Shown one piece after another: positions 51,146 to 59,027 of a stretch of DNA of 64,000 bases. Made by a program: the position numbers and the translations under genes. This DNA comes from Leptolyngbya sp. DLM2.Bin27. Its GTDB lineage: Bacteria > Cyanobacteriota > Cyanobacteriia > Phormidesmidales > Phormidesmidaceae. The notes beneath the pieces are model-generated. The model searched no databases, was not told the origin of the DNA, and saw nothing but the letters and a program-made list of their open reading frames with translations. Location of the stretch: the NCBI GenBank assembly GCA_007694115.1, contig RECJ01000115.1, positions 1 to 64,000 on the forward strand, given 5' to 3'. Within the stretch, counting starts at the first letter, position 1; each line of letters opens with the position of its first letter.

Positions 51146-52396
51146 GTGACTCAAACGCCGCTATCTCCCCGCCAAACCCTATCTCCCATCCTTTCTCGCC
51201 CCGACGCCCTGGGCCGCTTTGGCCAGTTTGGCGGCAAGTACGTGCCCGAAACTCTGATGCCCGCCCTCAGCGAACTAGAGCAGGCGTTTTACCAATACCG
51301 CGACGAAGCGGGTTTTAAGGCCGAGCTAGACGGGCTGCTGGCCGACTACGTGGGCCGGGCCACCCCGCTCTATTTTGCTGAGCGGCTCACCGCCCACTAC
51401 CGCCGCCCCGACGGCAGCGGCCCCGATATCTACCTCAAGCGCGAAGACCTCAACCACACCGGGGCGCACAAGATCAACAATGCCCTGGGGCAGGTGTTGC
51501 TGGCCAAGCGCATGGGCAAGCAGCGCATCATCGCCGAGACCGGGGCGGGCCAGCATGGGGTCGCTACCGCCACGGTGTGCGCCCGCTTTGGCCTGCAATG
51601 CGTCATCTACATGGGCGTGCAGGATATGGAGCGCCAGTCGCTCAACGTGTTTCGCATGCGGCTGATGGGGGCCGAGGTGCGCGGCGTCACGGCGGGTACC
51701 GGCACCCTCAAAGATGCCACCTCCGAGGCGATCCGCGACTGGGTAACCAATGTGGAAACCACCCACTACATCCTCGGCTCGGTGGCGGGGCCGCACCCCT
51801 ACCCGATGATGGTGCGCGACTTCCACGCGGTAATTGGGGTTGAGACCCGCGCCCAGTGCGTCGAAAAGTTTGGCGGTCTGCCCGACATTTTGATGGCCTG
51901 CGTCGGCGGCGGCTCTAACGCCATGGGCCTGTTCCACGAGTTTGTCGACGACGCCAGCGTGCGGATGATCGGCATTGAGGCGGCGGGCAGCGGCGTGGCC
52001 AGCGGCAAGCATGCGGCGACGCTGACGGCGGGCCGGGTGGGTGTGCTCCACGGGGCGATGAGCTACCTGCTGCAAGACAGCGACGGCCAGGTGATCGAGG
52101 CCCACTCGATCAGCGCCGGGCTAGATTATCCTGGCGTTGGCCCCGAGCACAGCTTTTTGAAAGACTTGGGCCGGGCCGAATACTACAGCGTCACCGACCA
52201 GGAGGCCCTCGACGCCTTCCAGCGGGTGTCGCGCCTGGAAGGGATTATTCCTGCCCTCGAAACCGCCCACGCCTTCGCCTATCTCGAAACCCTCTGCCCC
52301 CAGCTCTCTGGCAACCCCCGCCTGGTGATCAACTCCTCGGGCCGGGGCGACAAGGATGTGAATACGGTAGCCAAGGCGTTGGGCGGTCTGGAGTAG
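51146..52396 (+). CDS. trpB: Tryptophan synthase beta chain
   Basis: Condenses indole with serine to give tryptophan. The 416-residue PLP enzyme has the Schiff-base lysine in [15 protein letters not shown] (about residue 108), the indole-channel region [12 protein letters not shown], the phosphate-binding [10 protein letters not shown] (about 252-261) and GEHSFLKDL-type loop ([11 protein letters not shown]). The length is normal and it is the TrpB1 type. A GTG start at 51146 is used because no ATG is suitably placed. trpA is not adjacent, as in most cyanobacteria. An imperfect inverted repeat follows the stop. Confidence 0.97.
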   Translation: MTQTPLSPRQTLSPILSRPDALGRFGQFGGKYVPETLMPALSELEQAFYQYRDEAGFKAELDGLLADYVGRATPLYFAERLTAHYRRPDGSGPDIYLKREDLNHTGAHKINNALGQVLLAKRMGKQRIIAETGAGQHGVATATVCARFGLQCVIYMGVQDMERQSLNVFRMRLMGAEVRGVTAGTGTLKDATSEAIRDWVTNVETTHYILGSVAGPHPYPMMVRDFHAVIGVETRAQCVEKFGGLPDILMACVGGGSNAMGLFHEFVDDASVRMIGIEAAGSGVASGKHAATLTAGRVGVLHGAMSYLLQDSDGQVIEAHSISAGLDYPGVGPEHSFLKDLGRAEYYSVTDQEALDAFQRVSRLEGIIPALETAHAFAYLETLCPQLSGNPRLVINSSGRGDKDVNTVAKALGGLE

Positions 52397-52413
52397 GCGA
52401 CTGCCTAGAACGT

Positions 52414-52502
52414 CGGTACAGAAACCCGGTTGCTGGGCCAGAAGGCTAGTCATGTTGTTAGATCAGCGACAAAGAAACCGGGTTTTTAGCCATACTGTAC
52501 CG
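52414..52502. repeat. Inverted repeat downstream of trpB
   Basis: CGGTACAG (52414-52421) pairs with CTGTACCG (about 52495-52502), and inner AACCCGGTT (52423-52431) with AACCGGGTT (52476-52484), giving an 89-bp palindromic element. Related AACCGGGT..TTTAGCC sequence is found near 50281. It could act as a terminator or a MITE. Confidence 0.6.
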
Positions 52503-52554
52503 CTGCTCTAGGCTGAATGGTCCAAGTCACGGATTCAACTGGGGGGGATTGCAG

Positions 52555-53043
52555 ATGAGCGCAAATACCAACGTCCAGCCGAAGTCGCTTTACGACCAGG
52601 ACTACCAGCTCTGGTTAGATGAGACCGCTGCCTATCTGCAATCTCGCAACTTCGATGCGCTTGATTTGGAGAACCTGATTGAGGAAATTGAAAGCTTGGG
52701 CAGAAGTGACAAGCGATCGCTCAAAAGCTATCTTCTGCGACTGTGTGAGCACTTCTTCAAGCTCTGCTACTGGGAGGCTGAACGCGATCGCTGCTTTCGG
52801 GGATGGAATCTTGAAATCACAAACTTCCGCATCAGGATCAGCACCATTCTGGAGGATAGCCCTAGCCTGAGGCGCTACCTGGAGGACAACTTTTTGCCCC
52901 AATACCAACAGGCCCGCCGGATATTTTTGAAAGCTAGCGCCTTTGATGGCATCACAATTCCTGAACAGCCCTGGTTTACCCTTGAGCAGGCTCTAGACCA
53001 TGACTGGTTGCCCTGGCAGCCCGATTTAGAAATCAACAATTAG
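52555..53043 (+). CDS. DUF29-family protein
   Basis: A 162-residue all-alpha protein of the DUF29 family, common in cyanobacteria in many copies. It has the characteristic SLYDQDYQLWLDETAAYL (residues about 11-28), LDLENLIEEIESLGRSDKRSLKSYL and a Trp-containing core (WNLEITNFRIRI). The function is unknown. ATG 52555 is preferred with a G-rich stretch 5-12 bases upstream; a TTG two codons earlier is possible. It is 7 bp upstream of the RNase D gene and probably in operon with it. Confidence 0.85.
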   Translation: MSANTNVQPKSLYDQDYQLWLDETAAYLQSRNFDALDLENLIEEIESLGRSDKRSLKSYLLRLCEHFFKLCYWEAERDRCFRGWNLEITNFRIRISTILEDSPSLRRYLEDNFLPQYQQARRIFLKASAFDGITIPEQPWFTLEQALDHDWLPWQPDLEINN

Positions 53044-53050
53044 GAGTACC

Positions 53051-53677
53051 ATGGCCGACGGTTTTGAAATCTGCGATCGCGATCTCACCCCCGCTCTGCT
53101 AGACCGCTACAGGCAGGCCGACATTATGGCCCTCGACACCGAGACCATGGGGCTACTGCCGCTGCGCGATCGCCTCTGTCTAGTGCAGCTCTCTGACCCC
53201 GAAGGCTACGTGGCGGTCGTGCGCATTGAGCTAGGCCAAACCGAGGCCCCCCTGCTCCAAGCACTGCTCGAAGCGCCCAACATTCTCAAGCTATTTCACT
53301 TCGCCCGCTTTGATCTGGCCACCCTCAAGCACAACCTGGGCATTACCGTGGCCCCGGTGTTTTGCAGCAAAATTGCCAGCAAGCTCAGCCGCACCTACAG
53401 CCCCCGCCACGGCCTCAAGGAGCTGGTGCGCGAGCTAGAGGGCATCGAACTCGACAAAACCGCCCAAAGCTCCGACTGGGGCAACGCCATGCACCTCTCC
53501 GACGAGCAGCTCAGCTACGCCGCCAACGACGTCCGCTACCTCCACGGCATTCACCGCACCCTCACCGCCATGCTCAAGCGCGAGGGCCGCTGGGAGCTGG
53601 CCCAAGACTGCTTTAGCTGCCTGCCCACCTTTGTCGCCCTAGACCTGCTCCAGTACCAGGGCGTGTTTGAACATTGA
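53051..53677 (+). CDS. RNase D-like 3'-5' exonuclease
   Basis: A 208-residue DEDDy-type exonuclease. The four acids are visible: Asp and Glu in ALDTETMGL (about residues 28-30), Asp in FHFARFDLATL (about 84), and Asp with Tyr in YAANDVRYLHG (about 150-154). It would trim RNA 3' ends, possibly tRNA precursors. It lacks the HRDC domain of E. coli RNase D, as is common in cyanobacteria. GGAGT lies five bases before the ATG. Cotranscription with DUF29 is likely. Confidence 0.92.
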   Translation: MADGFEICDRDLTPALLDRYRQADIMALDTETMGLLPLRDRLCLVQLSDPEGYVAVVRIELGQTEAPLLQALLEAPNILKLFHFARFDLATLKHNLGITVAPVFCSKIASKLSRTYSPRHGLKELVRELEGIELDKTAQSSDWGNAMHLSDEQLSYAANDVRYLHGIHRTLTAMLKREGRWELAQDCFSCLPTFVALDLLQYQGVFEH

Positions 53678-53755
53678 CGTTTCGACACCGCCCTCAGCGA
53701 GGGGGTACGATGGGTCTGACCACTGCCTGGATTGATCGACTAGAGGAGAATCACC

Positions 53756-53989
53756 ATGAGCGTTGACAGTAAAGACTTTCAAGACGAGCTGCAAAAGGCG
53801 ATCGACTACGCCCACCAAATGACGGCTGAGAAGGGCGAAACCTCGTCTGAAGCGGCAGCAGCCTGGGACGTAGTCGAAGAAATGCGGGCCGAGGTTTCCC
53901 ACCAGCACCAGAAGCCCAAGAAAACCGGCTTTGATCAGTATCTAGAAGACAACCCCGAAGCCCCCGAAGGATTGATGTACGACACCTAA
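53756..53989 (+). CDS. CP12-like protein lacking all regulatory cysteines
   Basis: A 77-residue protein clearly homologous to CP12, the intrinsically disordered linker that inactivates phosphoribulokinase and GAPDH in the dark. The core AAAAWDVVEEMRAEVSHQ (about 33-50), then KKTGFDQYLEDNPEAPEG and MYDT, align along the full CP12 length. The four cysteines that form the two redox disulfides are replaced by Thr23, Ala33, Leu63 and Gly72, and the protein has no cysteine at all. It therefore cannot be thioredoxin-regulated in the normal way. AGAGGAGA gives a strong ribosome-binding site. It lies 78 bp downstream of the RNase D gene; a separate promoter is likely. Confidence 0.85.
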   Translation: MSVDSKDFQDELQKAIDYAHQMTAEKGETSSEAAAAWDVVEEMRAEVSHQHQKPKKTGFDQYLEDNPEAPEGLMYDT

Positions 53990-54111
53990 AGTCCACGACA
54001 ACTCACCAGCCTGAGGCTCCCCGACTGGCGGAGTGTAATGTTAAAATATGTCTTGGTTAGTTTTCGGTAGATTTCGCTTGTTTCATTTCATTTCTGATTT
54101 CCGATACAGCT

Positions 54112-54153
54112 TTGTCTCCGTTTACTCGCTGCATTTGTACAGTAAGGAGACAA
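54112..54153 (+). promoter_or_regulatory. Shine-Dalgarno-sequestering stem in RRM gene leader
   Basis: TTGTCTCC (54112-54119) is perfectly complementary to GGAGACAA (54146-54153), which contains the ribosome-binding AAGGAG just before the ATG (54158). The stem has eight pairs with a 26-base loop. A probable -10 (TAAAAT, 54042-54047) implies a leader of about 100 U-rich bases. This could be a temperature-dependent switch. Confidence 0.4.
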
Positions 54154-54157
54154 TTCT

Positions 54158-54454
54158 ATGTCACTCTATGTTGGTAACTTGTCCTACGATGTCACCCGTG
54201 AAGACCTAGAGCAGGTGTTTGCAGAATACGGCGACGTGAAGCGGGTTAGCCTGCCCACCGATCGCGAAACCGGGCGTCCTCGCGGCTTTGCTTTTATAGA
54301 CATGGCCGCTGAAGCCCAAGAAGATACGATCATCGAATCCCTCGACGGGGCCGAGTGGATGGGTCGCGAAATGCGGGTCAACAAAGCTCGCCCCCGCGAC
54401 GACGCCCGCAGCGGCAGCGGCAACGGCGGCAACTACCGCCGCACGGGCTTCTAG
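54158..54454 (+). CDS. RRM-type RNA-binding protein (Rbp)
   Basis: A 98-residue protein with one RNA-recognition motif and a short Gly/Ser/Arg tail. RNP2 is LYVGNL (residues 3-8), RNP1 is RGFAFIDM (about 41-48), and the tail DDARSGSGNGGNYRR is the Gly-rich extension of cold-induced cyanobacterial Rbps. These bind U-rich mRNA and help membrane association of photosystem transcripts. A good AAGGAG precedes the ATG, but it can pair with an upstream sequence (see the leader feature). A perfect hairpin follows downstream. Confidence 0.93.
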   Translation: MSLYVGNLSYDVTREDLEQVFAEYGDVKRVSLPTDRETGRPRGFAFIDMAAEAQEDTIIESLDGAEWMGREMRVNKARPRDDARSGSGNGGNYRRTGF

Positions 54455-54473
54455 ATTCAGCCAGTCCTTGGCT

Positions 54474-54534
54474 AGGTTCACGGTATAAGGTTTACGGTCT
54501 GCATTGACCCTTACACCGCCAACCGTGAACCCTA
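54474..54534. repeat. Short heptanucleotide array
   Basis: GGTTCACGG, ATAAGGTTTACGG then CCCTTACACC, CCAACCGTGAACCC: the same inverted heptad style, just after the RRM gene and before a strong hairpin. Confidence 0.7.
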
Positions 54535-54573
54535 GCAAAGAGGGGTAGGTCGCAGTGGCCTACCCCTCTTTGC
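54535..54573. terminator. Bidirectional hairpin terminator
   Basis: A perfect 15-bp stem (GCAAAGAGGGGTAGG/CCTACCCCTCTTTGC) with nine-base loop, between the RRM gene and the convergent secreted-protein gene. It has no long T run, so it may stabilise or attenuate both messages. Confidence 0.7.
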
Positions 54574-54579
54574 GTCAGC

Positions 54580-55500
54580 CTAGAACTGCTCGCGCTCGGC
54601 CACCACCGGGGAGCGATCAACCATGGACTGGGGTCTACCGCTGGCATCGAGATAGCCCAAATCCTGCAAAAAGGCGTAGAGCGCCGTGGGAAAATCGGGG
54701 TAGGTTTGAACCACCTCAGCCGCATCGGTGTAGGTGTAGAGGCCCCAGTCATCGGTGCGATCGTAATGGGTCAGCATATACTGCCAGGCCTGCCGATATT
54801 GCCCTAGACGAATGCTCTGGGCCACATAGCCCGCCAGCACCCCATTTTTGTCGATTCGCCCAGCAAACTCTGGGTCTTCTATAACCTCGCGCATGTTGGC
54901 GACAACCGCTTCGAGGTGGGCGCTAAACTCAGCCGTCGCATCTTGGTATTGGCCATTTTCATAGGTGAGAATTACGCTGGGCGGGTACGACCCGGCGTAG
55001 GAGCTAAAGCTGTAAAAGAAGGCGTTGTCGAGGGTGACAAACTCGGTTTTGCCGTCACCGTTGAGGTCTTCAAAGCGGCCACCGCCGGCATCGAGATAGT
55101 CAAAATAGATCGGCTTAAACTGCTCATTTTGCCAGGCATAGGTGGTGTAAGCCATACAGCAGTGGGCCCCGCCGGTAAAGGTTTGCACCACCACCTCAGC
55201 GGTGCCGTTGCCGTCGAGATCGATCAGTTCAATGCCCGCAAACATAGCGGCGGTGGACTCAACCGAGAGTCTCAGCTCGCCGTTGTAAAATAGCTGATAC
55301 CGCAAGTTGTGGCCAATCTCGTCGGCTTGATAGTCGATGGGGGTATAGCTGGCGATCACTCGAATAGCACCCTGCTCAACTGAGGCCCCATCTAGGGTAG
55401 TGGTTTCATAGTCAATATCTAAACGAGGGTTTTCGGCCAGGGCCGGCAGCCCCAGGGTTAAAAAACTACCCATCAACAAACTGGGCCAAAAGAGGTTCAT
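54580..55500 (-). CDS. Secreted VCBS/FG-GAP-like repeat protein
   Basis: A 306-residue protein with a Sec signal peptide (about residues 1-22, ending ALA). The mature part holds DLDGNGTAEVVVQTFTGG (about residues 94-111) and DLNGDGKTEFVTLDN (about 145-159), the Ca2+-binding-like loops of VCBS/FG-GAP beta-propellers. The C-terminal half (SAHLEAVVANMREVIEDPEF onward) is helical and rich in Tyr and Trp. It probably acts in the periplasm or outside the cell; no function is known. ATG 55500 gives the signal peptide directly. Confidence 0.75.
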   Translation of the reverse strand: MNLFWPSLLMGSFLTLGLPALAENPRLDIDYETTTLDGASVEQGAIRVIASYTPIDYQADEIGHNLRYQLFYNGELRLSVESTAAMFAGIELIDLDGNGTAEVVVQTFTGGAHCCMAYTTYAWQNEQFKPIYFDYLDAGGGRFEDLNGDGKTEFVTLDNAFFYSFSSYAGSYPPSVILTYENGQYQDATAEFSAHLEAVVANMREVIEDPEFAGRIDKNGVLAGYVAQSIRLGQYRQAWQYMLTHYDRTDDWGLYTYTDAAEVVQTYPDFPTALYAFLQDLGYLDASGRPQSMVDRSPVVAEREQF

Positions 55501-55580
55501 AAGTTGGTTTATAGCTCAATGCATTTTTGCAATGCATCTATTTACAAGATTGATTTAGCTTGCCCCGGTTGCTTTTGCCG

Positions 55581-56000
55581 CTACCAGCGTTGCCAGTGGC
55601 GCTTGCCCACCACAAAAACGCCCAGCAGCAATCCCACCACCAGCGGGTAAGACACAGATAGCAAAAAGGTCGGAATCGGCAGGAACCCTTTGACAAACAA
55701 CAGCAGCGCCAGGCAAGGTATCAGCGCCCACAGGATGCTCCGGTCGATGTAGATGCTGGTAAACCAGCGCTCCAAAATTTTTAGCGCCAACGCGCCAATG
55801 CCAAACCCGGCGGCAATGGGCAGGGCCATAAACAGAAGCTGCATCAGCGGCAGCAGGCCACTGCCAACGTTGTCAATCAACCACACCAGCCCCTGGGCCA
55901 GCAGCAAGTCGACGGCGGTGGCGATCACCACCGCCGCCAGCGCCACCTGGATCAAAATAGCCCAGGGCAAAGTTTTGAGCTGCGAGAGGGGGTTGCGCAT
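55581..56000 (-). CDS. Small integral membrane protein, unknown
   Basis: A 139-residue protein with three to four hydrophobic segments (about residues 14-38, 45-68, 90-108 and 115-133). The ends are basic (MRNPLSQLKTLPW and KRHWQRW). I do not recognise the family. The start ATG 56000 is chosen because MRNPLSQL resembles starts of similar cyanobacterial proteins; ATG 56027 or a TTG at 56066 could extend it. Its hydrophobic pattern through the frame makes coding likely. It lies 80 bp upstream of the secreted-protein gene on the same strand. Confidence 0.65.
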   Translation of the reverse strand: MRNPLSQLKTLPWAILIQVALAAVVIATAVDLLLAQGLVWLIDNVGSGLLPLMQLLFMALPIAAGFGIGALALKILERWFTSIYIDRSILWALIPCLALLLFVKGFLPIPTFLLSVSYPLVVGLLLGVFVVGKRHWQRW

Positions 56001-56230
56001 GGCGATGGCGATAAAAGTCACGCCCATTATTGCGCCAAATTTTAGATTTGGCTGCTGGCTGGGCAATTGACCTGTGTTTTGCCCGGTGGCCCGATCTCAC
56101 AAGCAGCGGTGATTGCGCCGATAAGTAAATCTTTGCCGTGACGGGGCCTTATATATGGGATAACAATAGACGGGGGCCTAGGCATTGGTTAAGCCTGCCC
56201 TGCTGTTTTGCCCTGGTTTTGATCTGCCCT

Positions 56231-57046
56231 ATGGAAAAGCTACTGCAAGGTCTGCGTGAGTTTCAGGAAAACTATATTCCCGACCACCAGGAGCTGATCA
56301 AGCAGTTGGCCAAGGGGCAGCACCCCAGGGTGCTGTTTATTGGCTGCTCTGACTCGCGGGTAGACCCCACGATCATCACCCAGTCAGAGATTGGTGACCT
56401 ATTCATCATTCGCAATGCAGGCAATATCATCCCGCCCTATGAGTCCACCAACGGCGGCGAAGGGGCCACAATCGAATACGCCATGGAGGCGCTGGACATC
56501 CGTCAGGTGATTGTCTGCGGCCATACCCAGTGCGGGGCGATGAAGGGGCTGCTGCAAATCGGCGAACTGGAAGAAAAAATGCCCTTGGTCTACCACTGGC
56601 TGCACCACACCGAGGCCACCCGCAAGCTGGTAGAAGATCACTACGGCCACCTGGGCAAAAAAGAAAAGCTCGATATGCTGGTGGCGCAAAATGTGCTGAC
56701 CCAGATCGACAACCTGCAAACCTATCCCTCGGTGCGTTCCAAGCTGCACGCGGGCATCCTCGACATCCACGGCTGGATCTACCAGCTCGAAACCGCCCAG
56801 CTGCTGGCCTACGATGAAGAGAGCAAGACCTTTGTGCCGCCCCACAGCAAAATCTACTCCAATCTTGAAGAGGCGAAGTCGCTAAGGCCCGGCGGGCTGT
56901 CAATCAAGTTTGAGGGCGGGGCTAAGGCCGGGGCCGCCGCTGCTAGCCAGTCCAAATTTTCAGAGCCGGTGCAGCCCTACTGGCCGGGGGCCAATCGCCT
57001 CAGCCCCGAGCAGGCCGCCCGCATTTACCGAGGGGCCGGGGTTTAG
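56231..57046 (+). CDS. ccaA: Carboxysomal beta-carbonic anhydrase
   Basis: Converts bicarbonate to CO2 inside the carboxysome. The 271-residue beta-CA has zinc ligands Cys39 (GCSDSRVDP), His98 and Cys101 (VCGHTQCGAM), with Asp41/Arg43 as the catalytic dyad. These numbers match CcaA of beta-cyanobacteria. The C-terminal extension (about residues 200-271) ends LSPEQAARIYRGAGV, the region that attaches CcaA to CcmM. The start is ATG 56231 at the conserved MEKLLQGLREF; the longer frame is not conserved. No carboxysome genes adjoin, but a LysR regulator of the Ci family lies about 1 kb downstream. Confidence 0.94.
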   Translation: MEKLLQGLREFQENYIPDHQELIKQLAKGQHPRVLFIGCSDSRVDPTIITQSEIGDLFIIRNAGNIIPPYESTNGGEGATIEYAMEALDIRQVIVCGHTQCGAMKGLLQIGELEEKMPLVYHWLHHTEATRKLVEDHYGHLGKKEKLDMLVAQNVLTQIDNLQTYPSVRSKLHAGILDIHGWIYQLETAQLLAYDEESKTFVPPHSKIYSNLEEAKSLRPGGLSIKFEGGAKAGAAAASQSKFSEPVQPYWPGANRLSPEQAARIYRGAGV

Positions 57047-57187
57047 GAGACGTGGTGGGGTGTTGGCGAAGCCTGCCCAAGGGCTTAGGGGTGATGCGCC
57101 TAGGACTATGCTGAGAGTAGGCTTGTTAGGTGTTGCCCCGATGCCCCAGGCTCCACAGCGAGTATCGCTCTACGACAAGGATTTTGG

Positions 57188-57730
57188 CTACCGATCAAAA
57201 CTCGCAACCCGCCGCGCTTTGCCAATGCTCTGCTCACCGGGGCCAAAGGTGATCTCAAGCGCCTGCTGATCGGCAAAGGCCCGCGAGGCCTCGCGGTAGA
57301 CCGAGCGGGTGGTGGGCAGGGTGCGGCGCTGACCGTCGTAGTCAAAGGTGATGGCATAGTCAACTTCGCGCAGGATAGCGGGATCGGTGCGCTGTTCGAT
57401 CGGTTCGCGTTTGCGGTCGTCGAGTTCGTCGGCGGTGGGGCGCGGCGGCAAGGGGGGCCAATACAGGCCATTGTCATCGGGGCCGGTGGCGGCTCCCTCG
57501 GGGCGCACGCCGTTGCGGTTGACCAGAGAGTTTGACGCAAAAGTCTGCATGTGGATAGTCTGGCGGCGGTCAAAGCTGCGGGCGTACTCGGCCCGCCAGG
57601 TTTGGGTGACGGTGGCCGTAGCCTCGTAGGTGCCAGTGGTGATGGTGTCGCCCGTGGCGAAGTAGGTTTCGCAGCCTGCAACCAGGCTCAGGGTCAGCCC
57701 TAGAGCCCCCGGCAGCAGCCAGCGGGGCAT
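57188..57730 (-). CDS. Putative lipoprotein, unknown function
   Basis: A 180-residue protein with an N-terminal hydrophobic signal and lipobox LVAGC (about residues 17-21), so it is likely lipid-anchored at the plasma or outer membrane. The mature part has Thr-rich ATATVTQTWRAEYARS, a Pro/Arg-rich middle and a C-terminal beta-rich region (DYAITFDYDGQRRTLPTTRSVY). I do not recognise the family. ATG 57730 starts the signal directly; upstream extension is 12-bp tandem repeat encoded and improbable. Confidence 0.7.
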   Translation of the reverse strand: MPRWLLPGALGLTLSLVAGCETYFATGDTITTGTYEATATVTQTWRAEYARSFDRRQTIHMQTFASNSLVNRNGVRPEGAATGPDDNGLYWPPLPPRPTADELDDRKREPIEQRTDPAILREVDYAITFDYDGQRRTLPTTRSVYREASRAFADQQALEITFGPGEQSIGKARRVASFDR

Positions 57731-58052
57731 GGAAAATTGAGCGGTGAACATTGGCATGGCAGCAGTCGGCCCAGTAGTCGGCCCAGTAGTCGGCACAGTA
57801 ATCGGCCCAGTAATCAGTAGCGGGCTTTGTATCTATGAACCTACCAGTGGTTTGTCTAAAACGAGTCTGGATCGTAGCAGGGGGCAAAAGTGTCACAGTG
57901 AACTATGGGACGATGGCAGCAACACCCTAGTGGCCACGGATTTGCCCCTGGCCCGTAGCAGTAGTCATAGAAAAAACAACACAAGTCGGCTTGATTTGAT
58001 AGAATGCAGTCTATGTTTCGTTGCGCTCTAACGCGACTGGGGAGGTTACCCG
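57731..58052. other. Divergent regulatory region with 12-bp repeats
   Basis: This 322-bp gap carries four 12-bp repeats (57764-57811; listed next). Closer to the LysR gene is an AT-rich stretch (57960-58010) with a possible TAGAAT -10. LysR-type T-N11-A sites are expected here but cannot be singled out. GGGAGG precedes the LysR TTG start. Confidence 0.5.
57764..57811. repeat. Four tandem 12-bp repeats
   Basis: AGTCGGCCCAGT twice, AGTCGGCACAGT, AATCGGCCCAGT, followed by a degraded fifth unit. It lies in the leader of the lipoprotein gene. Similar length period to the array at 49151-49186. Confidence 0.88.
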
Positions 58053-59027
58053 TTGATTCACGCTACTCTGCATCAGCTGAAAGTTTTTGAAGCCACGGCT
58101 CGCCACGGCAGCTTTACCCGCGCCGCTGAGGAACTCTACCTCACCCAGCCTACGGTGTCGATTCAGGTAAAACAGCTGACCAAGGCGGTGGGGTTGCCCC
58201 TGTTTGAGCAGATCGGCAAGCGCCTCTACCTCACCCAGGCGGGGCAAAAGCTGCTCGAAACCTGCCAGGAGATCTTCAACGGTCTCGACCAGTTTGAGAT
58301 GGCGGTGTCTGATCTCAAAGGGCTAAAGCAGGGCCAGCTGCGCTTGGCGGTGATCACCACGGCCAAATACTTCGTCCCCCGGCTGCTGGGGCCATTTTGC
58401 CAGCGCTTCCCCGGCATTGATATTTCGCTCAAGGTGACCAACCACCAGCAGATTCAAGAGCGCATGGCCAACAACGACGATGATCTTTACATCATCAGTA
58501 CGCCCCCCGACCAGCCCGACTTAAAGATTTATCCCTTTCTCGAAAACCCGCTGGTGGTGCTGGGGCCGCAGGATCACCCCCTGGTGGGCAAGGCGCGAGC
58601 GCCGATTCAAGCCCTAGACGGTGAGCAGTTCATCATGCGCGAGCCGGGTTCGGGCACCCGCCATGCCGTACAAAAGCTATTTGCCGAGCACAGCGTCGAT
58701 GTCAAGGTGCGGCTAGAACTGGGCAGTAACGAGGCCATCAAGCAGGCGATCGCAGGCGGTCTCGGCATCTCGGTGCTGTCGCTGCACACGATTATCTCGG
58801 AGGGCACCAGGGGCGAGTTTGCCATTCTCGATGTTGACCATTTCCCCATCGATCGCCGCTGGTATGTGGCCCACCTGGCGGGCAAGCAGCTCTCAGTGGT
58901 GTCGCAAACATTTTTGAACTACCTGCTAGAAGAGAGCCACGCGATGGTCGATAGCCTGCTGCCGGGGATTAACCGGGCACCGGCTGTGATCGATACCAAG
59001 GCTACAGAGCTACTGACGAAGGCCTAG
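58053..59027 (+). CDS. LysR-family regulator, CbbR/CmpR/NdhR type
   Basis: A 324-residue LysR-type regulator. The winged helix-turn-helix (LHQLKVFEATARHGSFTRAAEELYLTQPTVSIQVKQL, residues 6-42) is close to those of cyanobacterial inorganic-carbon regulators. The effector domain follows (AVITTAKYFVPRLLGPFC, MREPGSGTRHAVQ, SNEAIKQAIAGGLGISVLS). These regulators sense 2-phosphoglycolate, 2-oxoglutarate or NADP+ and control carbon uptake and Calvin genes. CmpR, NdhR and RbcR cannot be told apart here. TTG start supported by GGGAGG. The last 18 bases overlap the 3' end of the convergent permease gene. Confidence 0.88.
   Translation: MIHATLHQLKVFEATARHGSFTRAAEELYLTQPTVSIQVKQLTKAVGLPLFEQIGKRLYLTQAGQKLLETCQEIFNGLDQFEMAVSDLKGLKQGQLRLAVITTAKYFVPRLLGPFCQRFPGIDISLKVTNHQQIQERMANNDDDLYIISTPPDQPDLKIYPFLENPLVVLGPQDHPLVGKARAPIQALDGEQFIMREPGSGTRHAVQKLFAEHSVDVKVRLELGSNEAIKQAIAGGLGISVLSLHTIISEGTRGEFAILDVDHFPIDRRWYVAHLAGKQLSVVSQTFLNYLLEESHAMVDSLLPGINRAPAVIDTKATELLTKA

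Noticed and set aside
51326-52105. A 259-codon minus-strand open frame opposite trpB
   Set aside because: Antisense of a certain gene; His/Val-rich low-complexity translation.
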